Source: Sphingobacteriales bacterium 16-39-50 (GTDB taxonomy: Bacteria > Bacteroidota > Bacteroidia > Sphingobacteriales > Sphingobacteriaceae). Taken from it: a stretch of 64,000 nucleotides of DNA. Position numbers and translations under genes: made by a program. Positions 44,384 to 52,839 of this stretch are shown here, one piece after another. The notes beneath the pieces are model-generated. The model saw only the letters and a list, made by a program, of their open reading frames with translations, was not told the origin of the DNA and did no database searches. The stretch's first letter is position 1. Every line of letters starts with the position of its first letter. The stretch spans positions 158,269 to 222,268 of the forward strand of contig NCHA01000003.1 of the NCBI GenBank assembly GCA_002257025.1. The letters are read 5' to 3'.

Positions 44384-45937
44384 TTATTTAGGACTGTAGG
44401 TTACGTATGGAACAATCATTTCTTCCATCGAAATGCCACCATGCTGGAATGTTTCGTTAAAGTAATTAACAAAATGGTTGTAATTATTGGGGTACACGAA
44501 AAAACTATCCTCTTTTGCAAAAATAAAGCTCGAACTCATATGCAGTTTTGGAAGCATTGCCTCATGCGGATTTTTGACATGAAACACATCTTTTGAATTG
44601 AAATCGAGATTTTTACCTTGTTTATATCTCAAATTTGAGTTGGTATTGCGGTCGCCAATCACTTTACTAGGATGCTTTACCCTGATCGTACCATGATCTG
44701 TAGTAATAATCAGTTTTATTTTTTTCTGTGAAAGTTTTTTTAAGGCATCCAGTAGGGGTGAGTGTTCAAACCAGGAAAGGGTTAAAGAACGGTATGCTGC
44801 TTCATCGTTTGCAAGTTCCCGGATCATCGCCATATCGGTTCTTGCATGAGAAAGCATATCAACGAAATTATAGACGATAACATTCAGATCATTACCCATT
44901 AAATTATTCAGGTTTTCACTGATATTTTTTCCTTGCTCAAAGGTCAGAATCTTATTATACGAATATTTGCAGTCCTTACGCATAACGCGCTGAATCTGCT
45001 CTGCCAGAAATTTTTCTTCGAACAGGTTTTTACCTCCTTCATCCTCATCGTTCTGCCACATTTTGGGAAAATGCCGCTCCATTTCCAATGGCATAAATCC
45101 TGAAAAAATTGCATTCCTTGCGTATTGAGTAGCAGTGGGTAAAATACTGTAATAGCTATCTTCTTCATCGATGCGGTAATAATCCATCAAAAGAGAATTG
45201 ATCATTTTCCACTGATCATATCTCAAATTATCGATGAGGATGAAGAAAGTCGGTTTTTTAGGCTCCAGAGATGGAAAAACCTTTTTAACAAAAAGTTGAT
45301 TTGATGTAATTGGTCCATCCTCCGGATTTTTAAGCCATTTCAGATAGTTTTTTTCAATAAATTTTGAAAACTGAACATTGGCCTCAGATTTCTGTACAGT
45401 CAGGATCTCATGCATACCTTCATCTTCGAGTTTCTCGAGAGAAAGTTCCCAGTACACCAGTTTTTTATAAACATCCACCCACTCTGAGAAGCTTAAATTT
45501 TCATTCAGGGTCATTCCCAGGGTTCTGAAATCCTGCCGATAGGCCATAGATGTTTTCTCACTGACCAGACGTTTATTATCAATCAGTTTTTTTATCGTGA
45601 GTAAGATTTGTTTTGGATTTACCGGCTTGATCAGATAATCATCTATTTTAAATCCAATTGCATCCTCCATCATATACTCTTCCTCATTTTTAGTGATGAG
45701 TACGATTGGAATATCAGGATCTATTGTTTTAATTCTGGCCAGAGTCTCTAATCCGGTAAGACCAGGCATATTTTCATCAAGGAATACCAGATCGAAGTTT
45801 TCTTTTTTGAAACAATCCAGAGCATCATTACCATTGGTCACAGTTTTAATCCTGTAGCCTTTTTCATTCAGAAATAGTATATGTGGCTTTAGCAGGTCGA
45901 TTTCATCGTCGGCCCACAATATGGTTGTTTCCTGCAT
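44384..45937 (-). CDS. porX: PorX: response regulator with PglZ phosphodiesterase domain
   Basis: A 517-aa protein joining an N-terminal receiver domain (residues 1-125) to a PglZ domain (about 200-517). The receiver has acidic DDE at 10-12, the phosphoryl acceptor Asp54 in VFLDENMPG, and Lys106 in DYLIKPV. The PglZ part shows FFILIDNLRYDQW, the conserved VYNFVDMLSHAR and ITTDHGTIRVKHP, metal-binding elements of an alkaline-phosphatase-like fold. In Porphyromonas gingivalis PorX partners with kinase PorY, controls type IX secretion and has phosphodiesterase activity. No porY, sigP or T9SS component genes lie in the window, which is the usual unlinked situation. Confidence 0.95.
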   Translation of the reverse strand: MQETTILWADDEIDLLKPHILFLNEKGYRIKTVTNGNDALDCFKKENFDLVFLDENMPGLTGLETLARIKTIDPDIPIVLITKNEEEYMMEDAIGFKIDDYLIKPVNPKQILLTIKKLIDNKRLVSEKTSMAYRQDFRTLGMTLNENLSFSEWVDVYKKLVYWELSLEKLEDEGMHEILTVQKSEANVQFSKFIEKNYLKWLKNPEDGPITSNQLFVKKVFPSLEPKKPTFFILIDNLRYDQWKMINSLLMDYYRIDEEDSYYSILPTATQYARNAIFSGFMPLEMERHFPKMWQNDEDEGGKNLFEEKFLAEQIQRVMRKDCKYSYNKILTFEQGKNISENLNNLMGNDLNVIVYNFVDMLSHARTDMAMIRELANDEAAYRSLTLSWFEHSPLLDALKKLSQKKIKLIITTDHGTIRVKHPSKVIGDRNTNSNLRYKQGKNLDFNSKDVFHVKNPHEAMLPKLHMSSSFIFAKEDSFFVYPNNYNHFVNYFNETFQHGGISMEEMIVPYVTYSPK

Positions 45938-46033
45938 TTCAATGTAAAATTAATAATTAATAGGTCATCGAACTTATTTATACATTCAATTGTCATTAAA
46001 AATAACAATTTTTGTGCCGTAAGGTTCCCAATA

Positions 46034-47269
46034 TTGAATAAGAAGAAAATAATTAATGATCCGGTTTACGGATTCATCACTATTCCATCAGAACTGGTGT
46101 ATGATTTGATTCAGCACCCCTATGTTCAGCGCTTACGTTATATCAAACAGCTCGGTATGACCCACCTGGTTTACCCTGGTGCTTTACACACTCGTTTTCA
46201 TCATGCACTTGGTGCAATGCATCTGATGAGCCTGGCAATTGAAACGATAAAAAGTAAAGGTCAGGCGATTTCTTATGAAGAGGAGGAGGCGGTGATGATC
46301 GCTATTTTACTTCACGATATCGGCCACGGACCCTTTTCTCATGCCCTTGAGCACACTATTGTTGATGGGGTATCACATGAGCATATCACGGCACTTTTGA
46401 TGAATAATCTGAATCGGGAGTTTGATGGTAAGCTTACTATGGCTCTTGAAATATTCAACAATCGCTATCCAAAGACTTTTTTACATCAGCTGGTCTCAGG
46501 GCAACTGGATATTGATCGCCTGGATTACCTGAATCGGGATAGTTTTTTTACCGGAGTTTCGGAAGGGGTAATCAGCTTTGACAGGATCATAAAGATGCTG
46601 GATGTTATTGATGATCAGTTAGTTGTTGAAGAAAAGGGCATTTATTCTATAGAGAAATTTTTAATTGCCCGCAGATTAATGTACTGGCAGGTATACCTGC
46701 ATAAGACGGTAATTGCTGCTGAGCAAATGCTTGTTAAGATTCTGGAAAGGGCAAAAGAACTATCATTTGAGGGAAGGAATTTATTTTCCAGTCCCTGTTT
46801 TTCCTATTTTTTGAAGAATTCAGTAAGTCGGGAAGAATTCAGAAATGACCCCCGAAATTTAGAAAGATTTACCAAACTAGATGATAATGATATATTTACA
46901 TCTATAAAGGTTTGGGCCGATGATGAGGATCTTATCCTTTCAACACTTTGCAAGCACCTGATCAGCAGGAATCTTTATAAAGTGGAGATCAGTAATGAGC
47001 CACCACCAGTGGAATGGATAAATGAACTGGCCGATAGAGTAACTGATGAATTTGAGGTTTCTGACGATGAAACCTCTTATTTCGTATTTACTGATACAAT
47101 AAAAAATAATGCATACCATGTTGGCGACGGAAGTATTAACATTTTAATGAAAAATGGGTCTATACAGGATATTACCAAAGCATCAGATAATTCCAATCTG
47201 GAGGCATTGGCAAAAACTGTACAGAAGTATATACTCTGTTATGTAAAGGAAATAAGGGATGTCAATTAA
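46034..47269 (+). CDS. HD domain phosphohydrolase (dGTPase-like family)
   Basis: A 411-aa HD-superfamily protein. The metal-binding series is clear: HTRFHHALGAMHLM (His), LLHDIGHGPFSHALEH (HD pair and a His), and VSGQLDIDRLDYLNRDS (Asp). The N-terminal motif IINDPVYGFITIP is typical of the SAMHD1/dNTPase-related group in Bacteroidota. Enzymes of this group hydrolyse dNTPs to deoxynucleosides and triphosphate; whether this one does is not shown. The start is a TTG giving MNKKKII, since no earlier in-frame ATG exists. Divergent from porX. Confidence 0.9.
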   Translation: MNKKKIINDPVYGFITIPSELVYDLIQHPYVQRLRYIKQLGMTHLVYPGALHTRFHHALGAMHLMSLAIETIKSKGQAISYEEEEAVMIAILLHDIGHGPFSHALEHTIVDGVSHEHITALLMNNLNREFDGKLTMALEIFNNRYPKTFLHQLVSGQLDIDRLDYLNRDSFFTGVSEGVISFDRIIKMLDVIDDQLVVEEKGIYSIEKFLIARRLMYWQVYLHKTVIAAEQMLVKILERAKELSFEGRNLFSSPCFSYFLKNSVSREEFRNDPRNLERFTKLDDNDIFTSIKVWADDEDLILSTLCKHLISRNLYKVEISNEPPPVEWINELADRVTDEFEVSDDETSYFVFTDTIKNNAYHVGDGSINILMKNGSIQDITKASDNSNLEALAKTVQKYILCYVKEIRDVN

Positions 47270-47293
47270 TAAACAGGCGAATAAGTTCAAAAT

Positions 47294-47323
47294 TTGTTCG
47301 TTAAGATATAAGCTATAAATTTG
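47294..47323 (+). promoter_or_regulatory. lpxD promoter
   Basis: TTG (47294-47296) and TAAATTTG (47316-47323) are 19 bases apart, a complete Bacteroidota promoter. The ATG of lpxD starts four bases after the -7 box, so the messenger would be leaderless or nearly so. Confidence 0.68.
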
Positions 47324-47327
47324 CCCG

Positions 47328-48365
47328 ATGCAACTAACTGCACATCAGATTGGAATTTTACTTGAAGGAACTGTAGAAGGTAATCCTGAGGTGACAGTAA
47401 GTCAGCTTGCGAAAATAGAAGATGCAAAGCAGGGATCACTGTCTTTTCTTGCAAATTCTAAGTATGAGCAATTTGTTTATGGCTCTGGAGCGTCGATCAT
47501 TATCGTAAATGATGAGTTTGTTCCTTCCCAACCTATCAGGGCAACTTTAATCAGGGTAAAGAATGCATACAGCGCCTTTTCGGTTTTGCTCGAGAAATAT
47601 GATGAACTTTTAAAATCGAATAAAACCGGTATAGAAGAACCCAGTTTTATTCATCCAAGTGCTGAGATAGGTAAAGATGTTTACATTGCTGCACTTGCAT
47701 ATATTGGCCCGAATGTTAAGATTGGAGACGGCAGCAAGATCTATCCTAATACCTATCTGGCAGATAATGTAACTGTTGGTAAGAATGTAACTTTATATGC
47801 TGGTGTTAAAGTGTACTTTAACTGTATTATTGGTGATAATTCGATTATTCACTCCGGTGCGATTATCGGAAGTGATGGTTTTGGATTTGCGAACGGGGGT
47901 GAGGGTGTTTATCGAAAGGTCAGCCAGATCGGTAACGTTATCATTGAAGAAAACGTAGAAATAGGATCCAATACAACTATAGACCGGGCAACAATGGGAT
48001 CAACCATTATTCGCAAAGGTGTTAAGCTGGATAATCTGATTCAGATTGCTCATAATGTGGAAATTGGTGCAAATACGGTAATTGCGGCACAAACGGGAGT
48101 ATCAGGAAGTACCAAAATTGGTGAAAACTGTGTGATTGGCGGTCAGGTGGGAATGGTTGGACACATAAGTATAGCCAACGGCAGTAATATAGGGGCAAAA
48201 TCAGCGGTTAATAATTCTATAAAGGAAGAGAATATGAGCTGGAATGGGTTCCCGATGATGACTTACCGGGATTCCCTGAAATCGCAGGTTATAATAAAGC
48301 GCTTGCCTGAGCTGGAAAAGCGAATTGTAGAACTTGAAAACATAATTAAAGACCGTTTAAAGTGA
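47328..48365 (+). CDS. lpxD: UDP-3-O-(R-3-hydroxyacyl)glucosamine N-acyltransferase
   Basis: A 345-aa enzyme for the third step of lipid A synthesis, adding the N-linked hydroxyacyl chain to UDP-acylglucosamine. The N-terminal uridine-binding domain (1-95) contains LSFLANSKYEQF. The left-handed beta-helix (about 105-310) of hexapeptides carries the catalytic His in NLIQIAHNVEIGANT. IGSDGFGFAN is a family signature. The C-terminal helix (about 315-345) closes the trimer. It begins the lpxD-lpxC/fabZ-lpxA cluster. Confidence 0.97.
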   Translation: MQLTAHQIGILLEGTVEGNPEVTVSQLAKIEDAKQGSLSFLANSKYEQFVYGSGASIIIVNDEFVPSQPIRATLIRVKNAYSAFSVLLEKYDELLKSNKTGIEEPSFIHPSAEIGKDVYIAALAYIGPNVKIGDGSKIYPNTYLADNVTVGKNVTLYAGVKVYFNCIIGDNSIIHSGAIIGSDGFGFANGGEGVYRKVSQIGNVIIEENVEIGSNTTIDRATMGSTIIRKGVKLDNLIQIAHNVEIGANTVIAAQTGVSGSTKIGENCVIGGQVGMVGHISIANGSNIGAKSAVNNSIKEENMSWNGFPMMTYRDSLKSQVIIKRLPELEKRIVELENIIKDRLK

Positions 48366-48380
48366 TCAGTATTCGGACTG

Positions 48381-49808
48381 ATGAATATTAATACGATGAA
48401 TGTAAAACAAAGAACAATTAAATCAGAAGTTTCTGTGACAGGTGTCGGTTTACATACCGGCAAGGTGGCAAGCATGACATTTAAGCCCGCTCCCGAAAAC
48501 CATGGTTATAAATTTAAAAGAATTGATCTTCCGGGAACACCGGTCATTGATGCCGATGTTGACAATGTGACCGATACCTCAAGGGGAACTACCCTAACCC
48601 AGAATGGAGCCAGTGTAAATACTGTTGAGCACGTTTTAGCCAGCCTGGTGGGGATAGAAGTGGATAATATTTTGATGGAGCTTGACGGACCAGAGATTCC
48701 AATTATGGATGGAAGCTCCATACAATTCGTTGATGCACTTGAAAATGTAGGATTTGTTAATCAGGAAGCCGACCGCGAGTATTACAGTATCCCACATAAT
48801 ATTCATTATTCTGAACCCGATCGTAAGGTCGAGATGGTTGCAATGCCCCTGGATGATTATCGCTTCACCTGTATGATCGATTATAATTCACCGGTTTTGG
48901 GTAGTCAGCATGCAGCAATAACAACACTTTCAGAATTTAAAAAGGAAATTGCATCCTGCCGAACATTTTGTTTCCTCCATGAACTTGAAATGTTATTGAA
49001 ACATGATCTGATCAAAGGTGGTGATTTGAACAATGCGATTGTTGTCGTAGATAAGCAGGTAAGCAAAGAAGAGTTAAAGAACCTTGCCAAACTTTTTAAC
49101 CGTGATGATATTGATGTTGCCAGAGAAGGTATTCTGAATAATATTGAATTACGTTATCAGAATGAACCGGCACGCCATAAGCTTTTGGATATGATTGGTG
49201 ATCTCGCATTAGTTGGTGTTCCACTGAAGGGCCATATTATGGCTGCGAGACCGGGGCATGCCGCAAATATTGCTTTTGCTAAGAAGATTAAATCCCAGAT
49301 TAAAAAAGAGAGGTCAAAAAAGAATGTACAGGTTTATGATCCAAGCGTTCCACCATTGTATGATGTGGTTCAGATCATGAACATTTTGCCTCACAGACAA
49401 CCCTTTTTGTTTATTGACAAGATTCTTGAACTTTCAAAAACACATGTGGTTGGAGTTAAAAATGTCACCATGAATGAAGAATTCTTTAAAGGGCATTTTC
49501 CTGGTGCACCGGTGCTTCCGGGAGTAATTCAGATCGAAGCGATGGCGCAAACGGGAGGGATTCTGGTACTTAGTACCGTTCCTGATCCACGTAATTACCT
49601 GACCTATTTCTTAAAGATCGATCGGGTTAGATTCCGTGCACAAGTATTACCTGGAGATACGATTGTATTCCGCTGCGATTTAATGGAGCCAATCAGAAGG
49701 GGTATTTGCCAGATGAAAGGTGTTGGGATGGTGGGTGAAAAGATTGTGGTTGAGGCAGAAATGATGGCACAAATAATCAGAGTTAAAGAAAGCGAAGCAA
49801 GCGTATGA
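48381..49808 (+). CDS. lpxC: Bifunctional UDP-3-O-acyl-GlcNAc deacetylase / 3-hydroxyacyl-ACP dehydratase (LpxC-FabZ)
   Basis: A 475-aa fusion. Residues about 1-310 are LpxC, the zinc amidase that commits to lipid A: TVEHVLASLVGIEVDN (zinc His), GPEIPIMDGSS, ASCRTFCFLHELE, RHKLLDMIGDLALVG and KGHIMAARPGHAAN. Residues about 325-475 are FabZ: IMNILPHRQPFLFIDKI with the catalytic His, HFPGAPVLPGVIQIEAMAQ with the catalytic Glu. The fusion is typical for Bacteroidota and couples lipid A and fatty acid synthesis. ATG at 48396 (MNVKQRT) is an alternative start. It is 15 bp after lpxD. Confidence 0.97.
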   Translation: MNINTMNVKQRTIKSEVSVTGVGLHTGKVASMTFKPAPENHGYKFKRIDLPGTPVIDADVDNVTDTSRGTTLTQNGASVNTVEHVLASLVGIEVDNILMELDGPEIPIMDGSSIQFVDALENVGFVNQEADREYYSIPHNIHYSEPDRKVEMVAMPLDDYRFTCMIDYNSPVLGSQHAAITTLSEFKKEIASCRTFCFLHELEMLLKHDLIKGGDLNNAIVVVDKQVSKEELKNLAKLFNRDDIDVAREGILNNIELRYQNEPARHKLLDMIGDLALVGVPLKGHIMAARPGHAANIAFAKKIKSQIKKERSKKNVQVYDPSVPPLYDVVQIMNILPHRQPFLFIDKILELSKTHVVGVKNVTMNEEFFKGHFPGAPVLPGVIQIEAMAQTGGILVLSTVPDPRNYLTYFLKIDRVRFRAQVLPGDTIVFRCDLMEPIRRGICQMKGVGMVGEKIVVEAEMMAQIIRVKESEASV

Positions 49809-50590
49809 TCCAGCCCTTAGCATATATTCACCCACAGGCCAAGATTGCCGAAACCGTTGTTATAGAACCTTTTGTTACCATTTACAAGGATGTAGTTATT
49901 GGTGAAGGTACCTGGATCGGTTCAAATGTTACTATCATGGATGGTGCCCGTATCGGGAAAAACTGCCGGATATTTCCGGGAGCTGTTGTTTCAGCACCTC
50001 CTCAGGATATGAAATATAAAGGGGAAGCTTCTACTGTTACTATCGGAGATAATACGATTATCAGGGAATGCGTAACCCTCAACCGGGGTACTGCACTCGA
50101 TAAGAATACAACAACCATTGGTTCAAACTGTCTTTTGATGGCCTATGTTCACATTGCTCACGATTGTGTTATCGGAAACAATGTTATCATTGCAAATTCA
50201 GTACAACTTGCCGGACATATTGAAGTGCAGGACTATGCTTTTATTGGCGGAGCCTCTGCTGTTCATCAGTTCGTTTCAATTGGTGCACATTCGATTATAT
50301 CAGGTGGTTCTCTCGTGCGTAAAGATGTGCCCCCTTATACAAAGGCAGGCCGAGAGCCACTGTCATATGTTGGAATAAACTCTGTTGGTTTACGACGGAG
50401 GGGTTTTAGTTCGGAACAAATTAATGAGATCCAGGATATTTACAGGACCATATTCCTGAAAAAATATAATATTTCCAGAGCTCTGGATATTATAGAAACC
50501 GAGCGTGAAGCTACTGAGATCAGGGATGAGATTGTTGATTTTATCCGAAACTCAAACCGAGGTGTTATGAAGGGTTTTGGTAATTCCTAA
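49805..50590 (+). CDS. lpxA: UDP-N-acetylglucosamine O-acyltransferase
   Basis: A 261-aa acyltransferase for the first step of lipid A synthesis. The hexapeptide beta-helix starts at residue 1 (IHPQAKIAETVVIEPFVTIY). The catalytic His is in LMAYVHIAHDCVIGNN, and the hydrocarbon-ruler/His region follows in HQFVSIGAHSIISGG. GINSVGLRRRGFSSEQI begins the C-terminal helical domain. The ATG overlaps the lpxC/fabZ stop by 4 bp (ATGA), indicating translational coupling. Confidence 0.97.
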   Translation: MIQPLAYIHPQAKIAETVVIEPFVTIYKDVVIGEGTWIGSNVTIMDGARIGKNCRIFPGAVVSAPPQDMKYKGEASTVTIGDNTIIRECVTLNRGTALDKNTTTIGSNCLLMAYVHIAHDCVIGNNVIIANSVQLAGHIEVQDYAFIGGASAVHQFVSIGAHSIISGGSLVRKDVPPYTKAGREPLSYVGINSVGLRRRGFSSEQINEIQDIYRTIFLKKYNISRALDIIETEREATEIRDEIVDFIRNSNRGVMKGFGNS

Positions 50591-50617
50591 ACCCCGGGAT
50601 CCCATAGGGATTTAAAT

Positions 50618-51238
50618 ATGATGAAGATAAACCTTGAACACATTGGCCGCCGGTTTAATCGCGAATGGATTTTCAGGGATGTAAATTATGTTTTTGAAAG
50701 TGGCAGTTCCTATGCTATTTTGGGTGCCAACGGCGCCGGAAAATCTACAATCTTACAAGTTATTTCAGGTAGTCTGACTAGTTCGGAAGGAACAATTTCT
50801 TATACAAGGGAAGGTGTTTTGCTCAACCCGGAAAATGTTTTTGAGCATTTATCTATGGCTGCACCTTATCTTGAACTCATCGAAGAGCTTACACTAAGGG
50901 AGCTTATTGATTTTCATTTTCGCTTTAAAAAATACAGATCCGGACTTAACCGGGATCTTACGATTGAACTGATGGGTCTGAAACGCTCTGAGCATAAAGC
51001 TATAAAGAATTTTTCTTCGGGAATGAAACAGCGGGTAAAACTTGCTCTGGCTTTTTGTTCTGATACGGATATGATTCTTCTGGATGAACCAGCCTCAAAT
51101 CTCGATCAGCAGGGCCTGGAATGGTACCTCTCACTTGTTGAAAAATATTCTGCAGACCGGATTCTCATCATTTGCTCCAATCAAATACAGGAATATAGCT
51201 TCTGTAAGAATCAGCTGAATGTAGCAGATTATAAATGA
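50618..51238 (+). CDS. Lone ABC transporter ATP-binding protein
   Basis: A 206-aa single ABC ATPase domain. Walker A is AILGANGAGKSTILQVISG, the signature is KNFSSGMKQRVKLALAF and Walker B is MILLDEPASNLDQQG. It resembles short heme-exporter-like (CcmA-type) ATPases, but no permease gene is adjacent. It starts 27 bp after lpxA, on the same strand, so it may be transcribed with the lipid A genes. Whether it works in lipid export or with a distant permease is unknown. Two consecutive ATGs offer alternative starts. Confidence 0.88.
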   Translation: MMKINLEHIGRRFNREWIFRDVNYVFESGSSYAILGANGAGKSTILQVISGSLTSSEGTISYTREGVLLNPENVFEHLSMAAPYLELIEELTLRELIDFHFRFKKYRSGLNRDLTIELMGLKRSEHKAIKNFSSGMKQRVKLALAFCSDTDMILLDEPASNLDQQGLEWYLSLVEKYSADRILIICSNQIQEYSFCKNQLNVADYK

Positions 51239-51315
51239 AATATTGCTTTTTCTTAATTCCTTACCAAAAGCATTTAATGATCTCTTACCCTATCTCTTAA
51301 CCCCTGAGGCAATTA

Positions 51316-51346
51316 TTGGAATATTAATAAAATGCCCCTATCTTTG
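51316..51346 (+). promoter_or_regulatory. efp promoter
   Basis: TTG (51316-51318) and TATCTTTG (51339-51346) are separated by 20 bases, an ideal Bacteroidota promoter. A 5' leader of roughly 17 bases before the efp ATG would result. Confidence 0.75.
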
Positions 51347-51369
51347 CGGCTCGAAATCAGTAAAATCTT

Positions 51370-51930
51370 ATGGCAAAAGCTTCAGAAATTAAATCAGGAA
51401 ATATATTACGTTATAATGGCGAATTGGTAACTGTGGATGAAATCATTCACCGTACACCGGGTAAAGGAGGGGCTTTTTACATCGGAAAGCTACGAAATAT
51501 AAAAACGGGTAAAATTGTTGAGGCCAGAATGGGTACAGATGAGCAGGTAGAAATTTGCAGGGTTGAAACCAGTGATTACCAGTATCTCTATGAAGAAGGT
51601 GACTATTTTGTAGTGATGGACAATACAACTTTTGAGCAATTCAGTATTGAAAAGACCCTATTTGGAAACGCTGCAAAATTCCTTAAAGAAGGAATGAATG
51701 TGATTGTTTCTTTTGAAAGCGAAGAACCAATAATGGCACAGGCACCAACCAGTGTAGAGCTTGAAATAACTTATACCGAGCCGGCAGTTAAGGGTGATAC
51801 CTCTACAAATGCCTTGAAAAGTGCTACTGTTGAAACAGGAATTGAAATTCGCGTTCCTCTTTTTGTTAATCAGGGAGATAAGGTAAGAGTAGATACACGT
51901 ACAGGTGAGTACATTGAAAGAGTAAAATAG
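51370..51930 (+). CDS. efp: Translation elongation factor P
   Basis: A 186-aa three-domain EF-P that rescues ribosomes stalled at proline stretches. Domain I has the loop HRTPGKGGAFYIGKLRN; the Lys of PGKG is at the position modified in E. coli (K34). Domain II contains TFEQFSIEKTLFGNAAKFL, and the C-terminal signature is VDTRTGEYIERVK. No epmA or epmB gene is in the window, so modification, if any, is unknown. It has its own promoter and a strong terminator. Confidence 0.97.
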   Translation: MAKASEIKSGNILRYNGELVTVDEIIHRTPGKGGAFYIGKLRNIKTGKIVEARMGTDEQVEICRVETSDYQYLYEEGDYFVVMDNTTFEQFSIEKTLFGNAAKFLKEGMNVIVSFESEEPIMAQAPTSVELEITYTEPAVKGDTSTNALKSATVETGIEIRVPLFVNQGDKVRVDTRTGEYIERVK

Positions 51931-51947
51931 TTTTTAGATTTTTTTTG

Positions 51948-51982
51948 AAAGGTCTTTTCTTCATGGAAAGGCCTTTTTTTTT
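51948..51982 (+). terminator. efp intrinsic terminator
   Basis: A 12-bp stem (AAAGGTCTTTTC with GGAAAGGCCTTT, two G-U pairs) and a five-base loop, followed by a run of T. It lies 18 bases after the efp stop codon. Confidence 0.9.
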
Positions 51983-52020
51983 GGACTAACTTTCGCCGGA
52001 ATTGTTTTTACATTAGTATT

Positions 52021-52593
52021 GTGGATAAAGCGAAACTTCGGAATTTATATTTGGAAAAGCGTCAGAACCTTTCACGTTCAGAATACTGGATGCTTACAGA
52101 TGAGCTGATGGATCAGGTTAAACTATTTAACTGGTCTGAGTATCGTATGGTTCATATTTTCATGCCAATCAGGAAAAATAATGAAGTTGATACCTTCTCT
52201 ATTCTGAATCATTTTAAAGAGAACTTTCCCGATTTAAAGATTGTCGTACCCAGAACCGATTTTAAAAATCTGAAAATGGAGAACGTGCTTTATGACCATG
52301 AATACACCATTTTAGGCAGAAATAAATTTGATATTCCGGAACCAATCCATGGAAAGATTATTCCTGCCCATCAGATCGATCTGGTATTTATTCCTCTTTT
52401 GGCATTCGATAAACTGGGTAACCGTGCGGGATATGGCAAAGGTTTTTATGATCGTTTTCTCCTGACCTGCAGACCAGATGTAAAGAAGATCGGCTTATCA
52501 TACTTCGATCCGGTTGAAGAGATTTATGACTTGAATGAGTTTGATATTAAAATGGATGCCTGTATTTGCCCGGATAAGATCTGGGAGTTTTGA
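52021..52593 (+). CDS. 5-formyltetrahydrofolate cyclo-ligase
   Basis: A 190-aa ATP-dependent enzyme (YgfA/MTHFS family) that converts 5-formyl-THF to 5,10-methenyl-THF in one-carbon metabolism. The N-terminal helix LRNLYLEKRQNLS carries the ATP-binding Lys/Arg. FMPIRKNNEVDT and PLLAFDKLGNRAGYGKGFYD follow; the last is the family signature with phosphate-binding Gly-rich loop. The start is GTG. Length is typical. Confidence 0.95.
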   Translation: MDKAKLRNLYLEKRQNLSRSEYWMLTDELMDQVKLFNWSEYRMVHIFMPIRKNNEVDTFSILNHFKENFPDLKIVVPRTDFKNLKMENVLYDHEYTILGRNKFDIPEPIHGKIIPAHQIDLVFIPLLAFDKLGNRAGYGKGFYDRFLLTCRPDVKKIGLSYFDPVEEIYDLNEFDIKMDACICPDKIWEF

Positions 52594-52839
52594 TTTGTTA
52601 AAGACCTGATTTTGATATTATTATATTTAATTATTGGGTTTATTTTGCTTCTTTCTGCGAATTAAGGATTCTATCTTTGGAAATGGTCTAATGTGTAAAT
52701 TTTTAAAGCAAGCCCCGCTTTTCGCTTATACTCCACAGGCCTTAATCACAGGCCTGTATCCGCTTCAATCGGGTTTATGTACATCAGACAGAATTCTTAA
52801 ACTTTGTTCTACTCCCCATTTTATCACTCTTGTTAAAAA
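52594..52839. other. Gene-free gap between convergent genes
   Basis: A 246-bp region between the cyclo-ligase and xth. It is AT-rich on the left and holds a GC-rich hairpin element at 52709-52776. One open frame (79 codons from 52634) crosses it, but I see no start signals or family match, so I consider it non-coding. Confidence 0.6.
52709..52776. repeat. REP-like intergenic palindromic element
   Basis: The core is a perfect 8-bp inverted repeat, ACAGGCCT and AGGCCTGT, around seven bases (52735-52757). The arms extend outwards as an imperfect stem, from GCCCCGCTTTTCGC on the left to GCTTCAATCGGG on the right. There is no T-run, so it is not a classical terminator. It has the look of a repetitive extragenic palindrome; only one copy occurs in this window. 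Confidence 0.5.
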
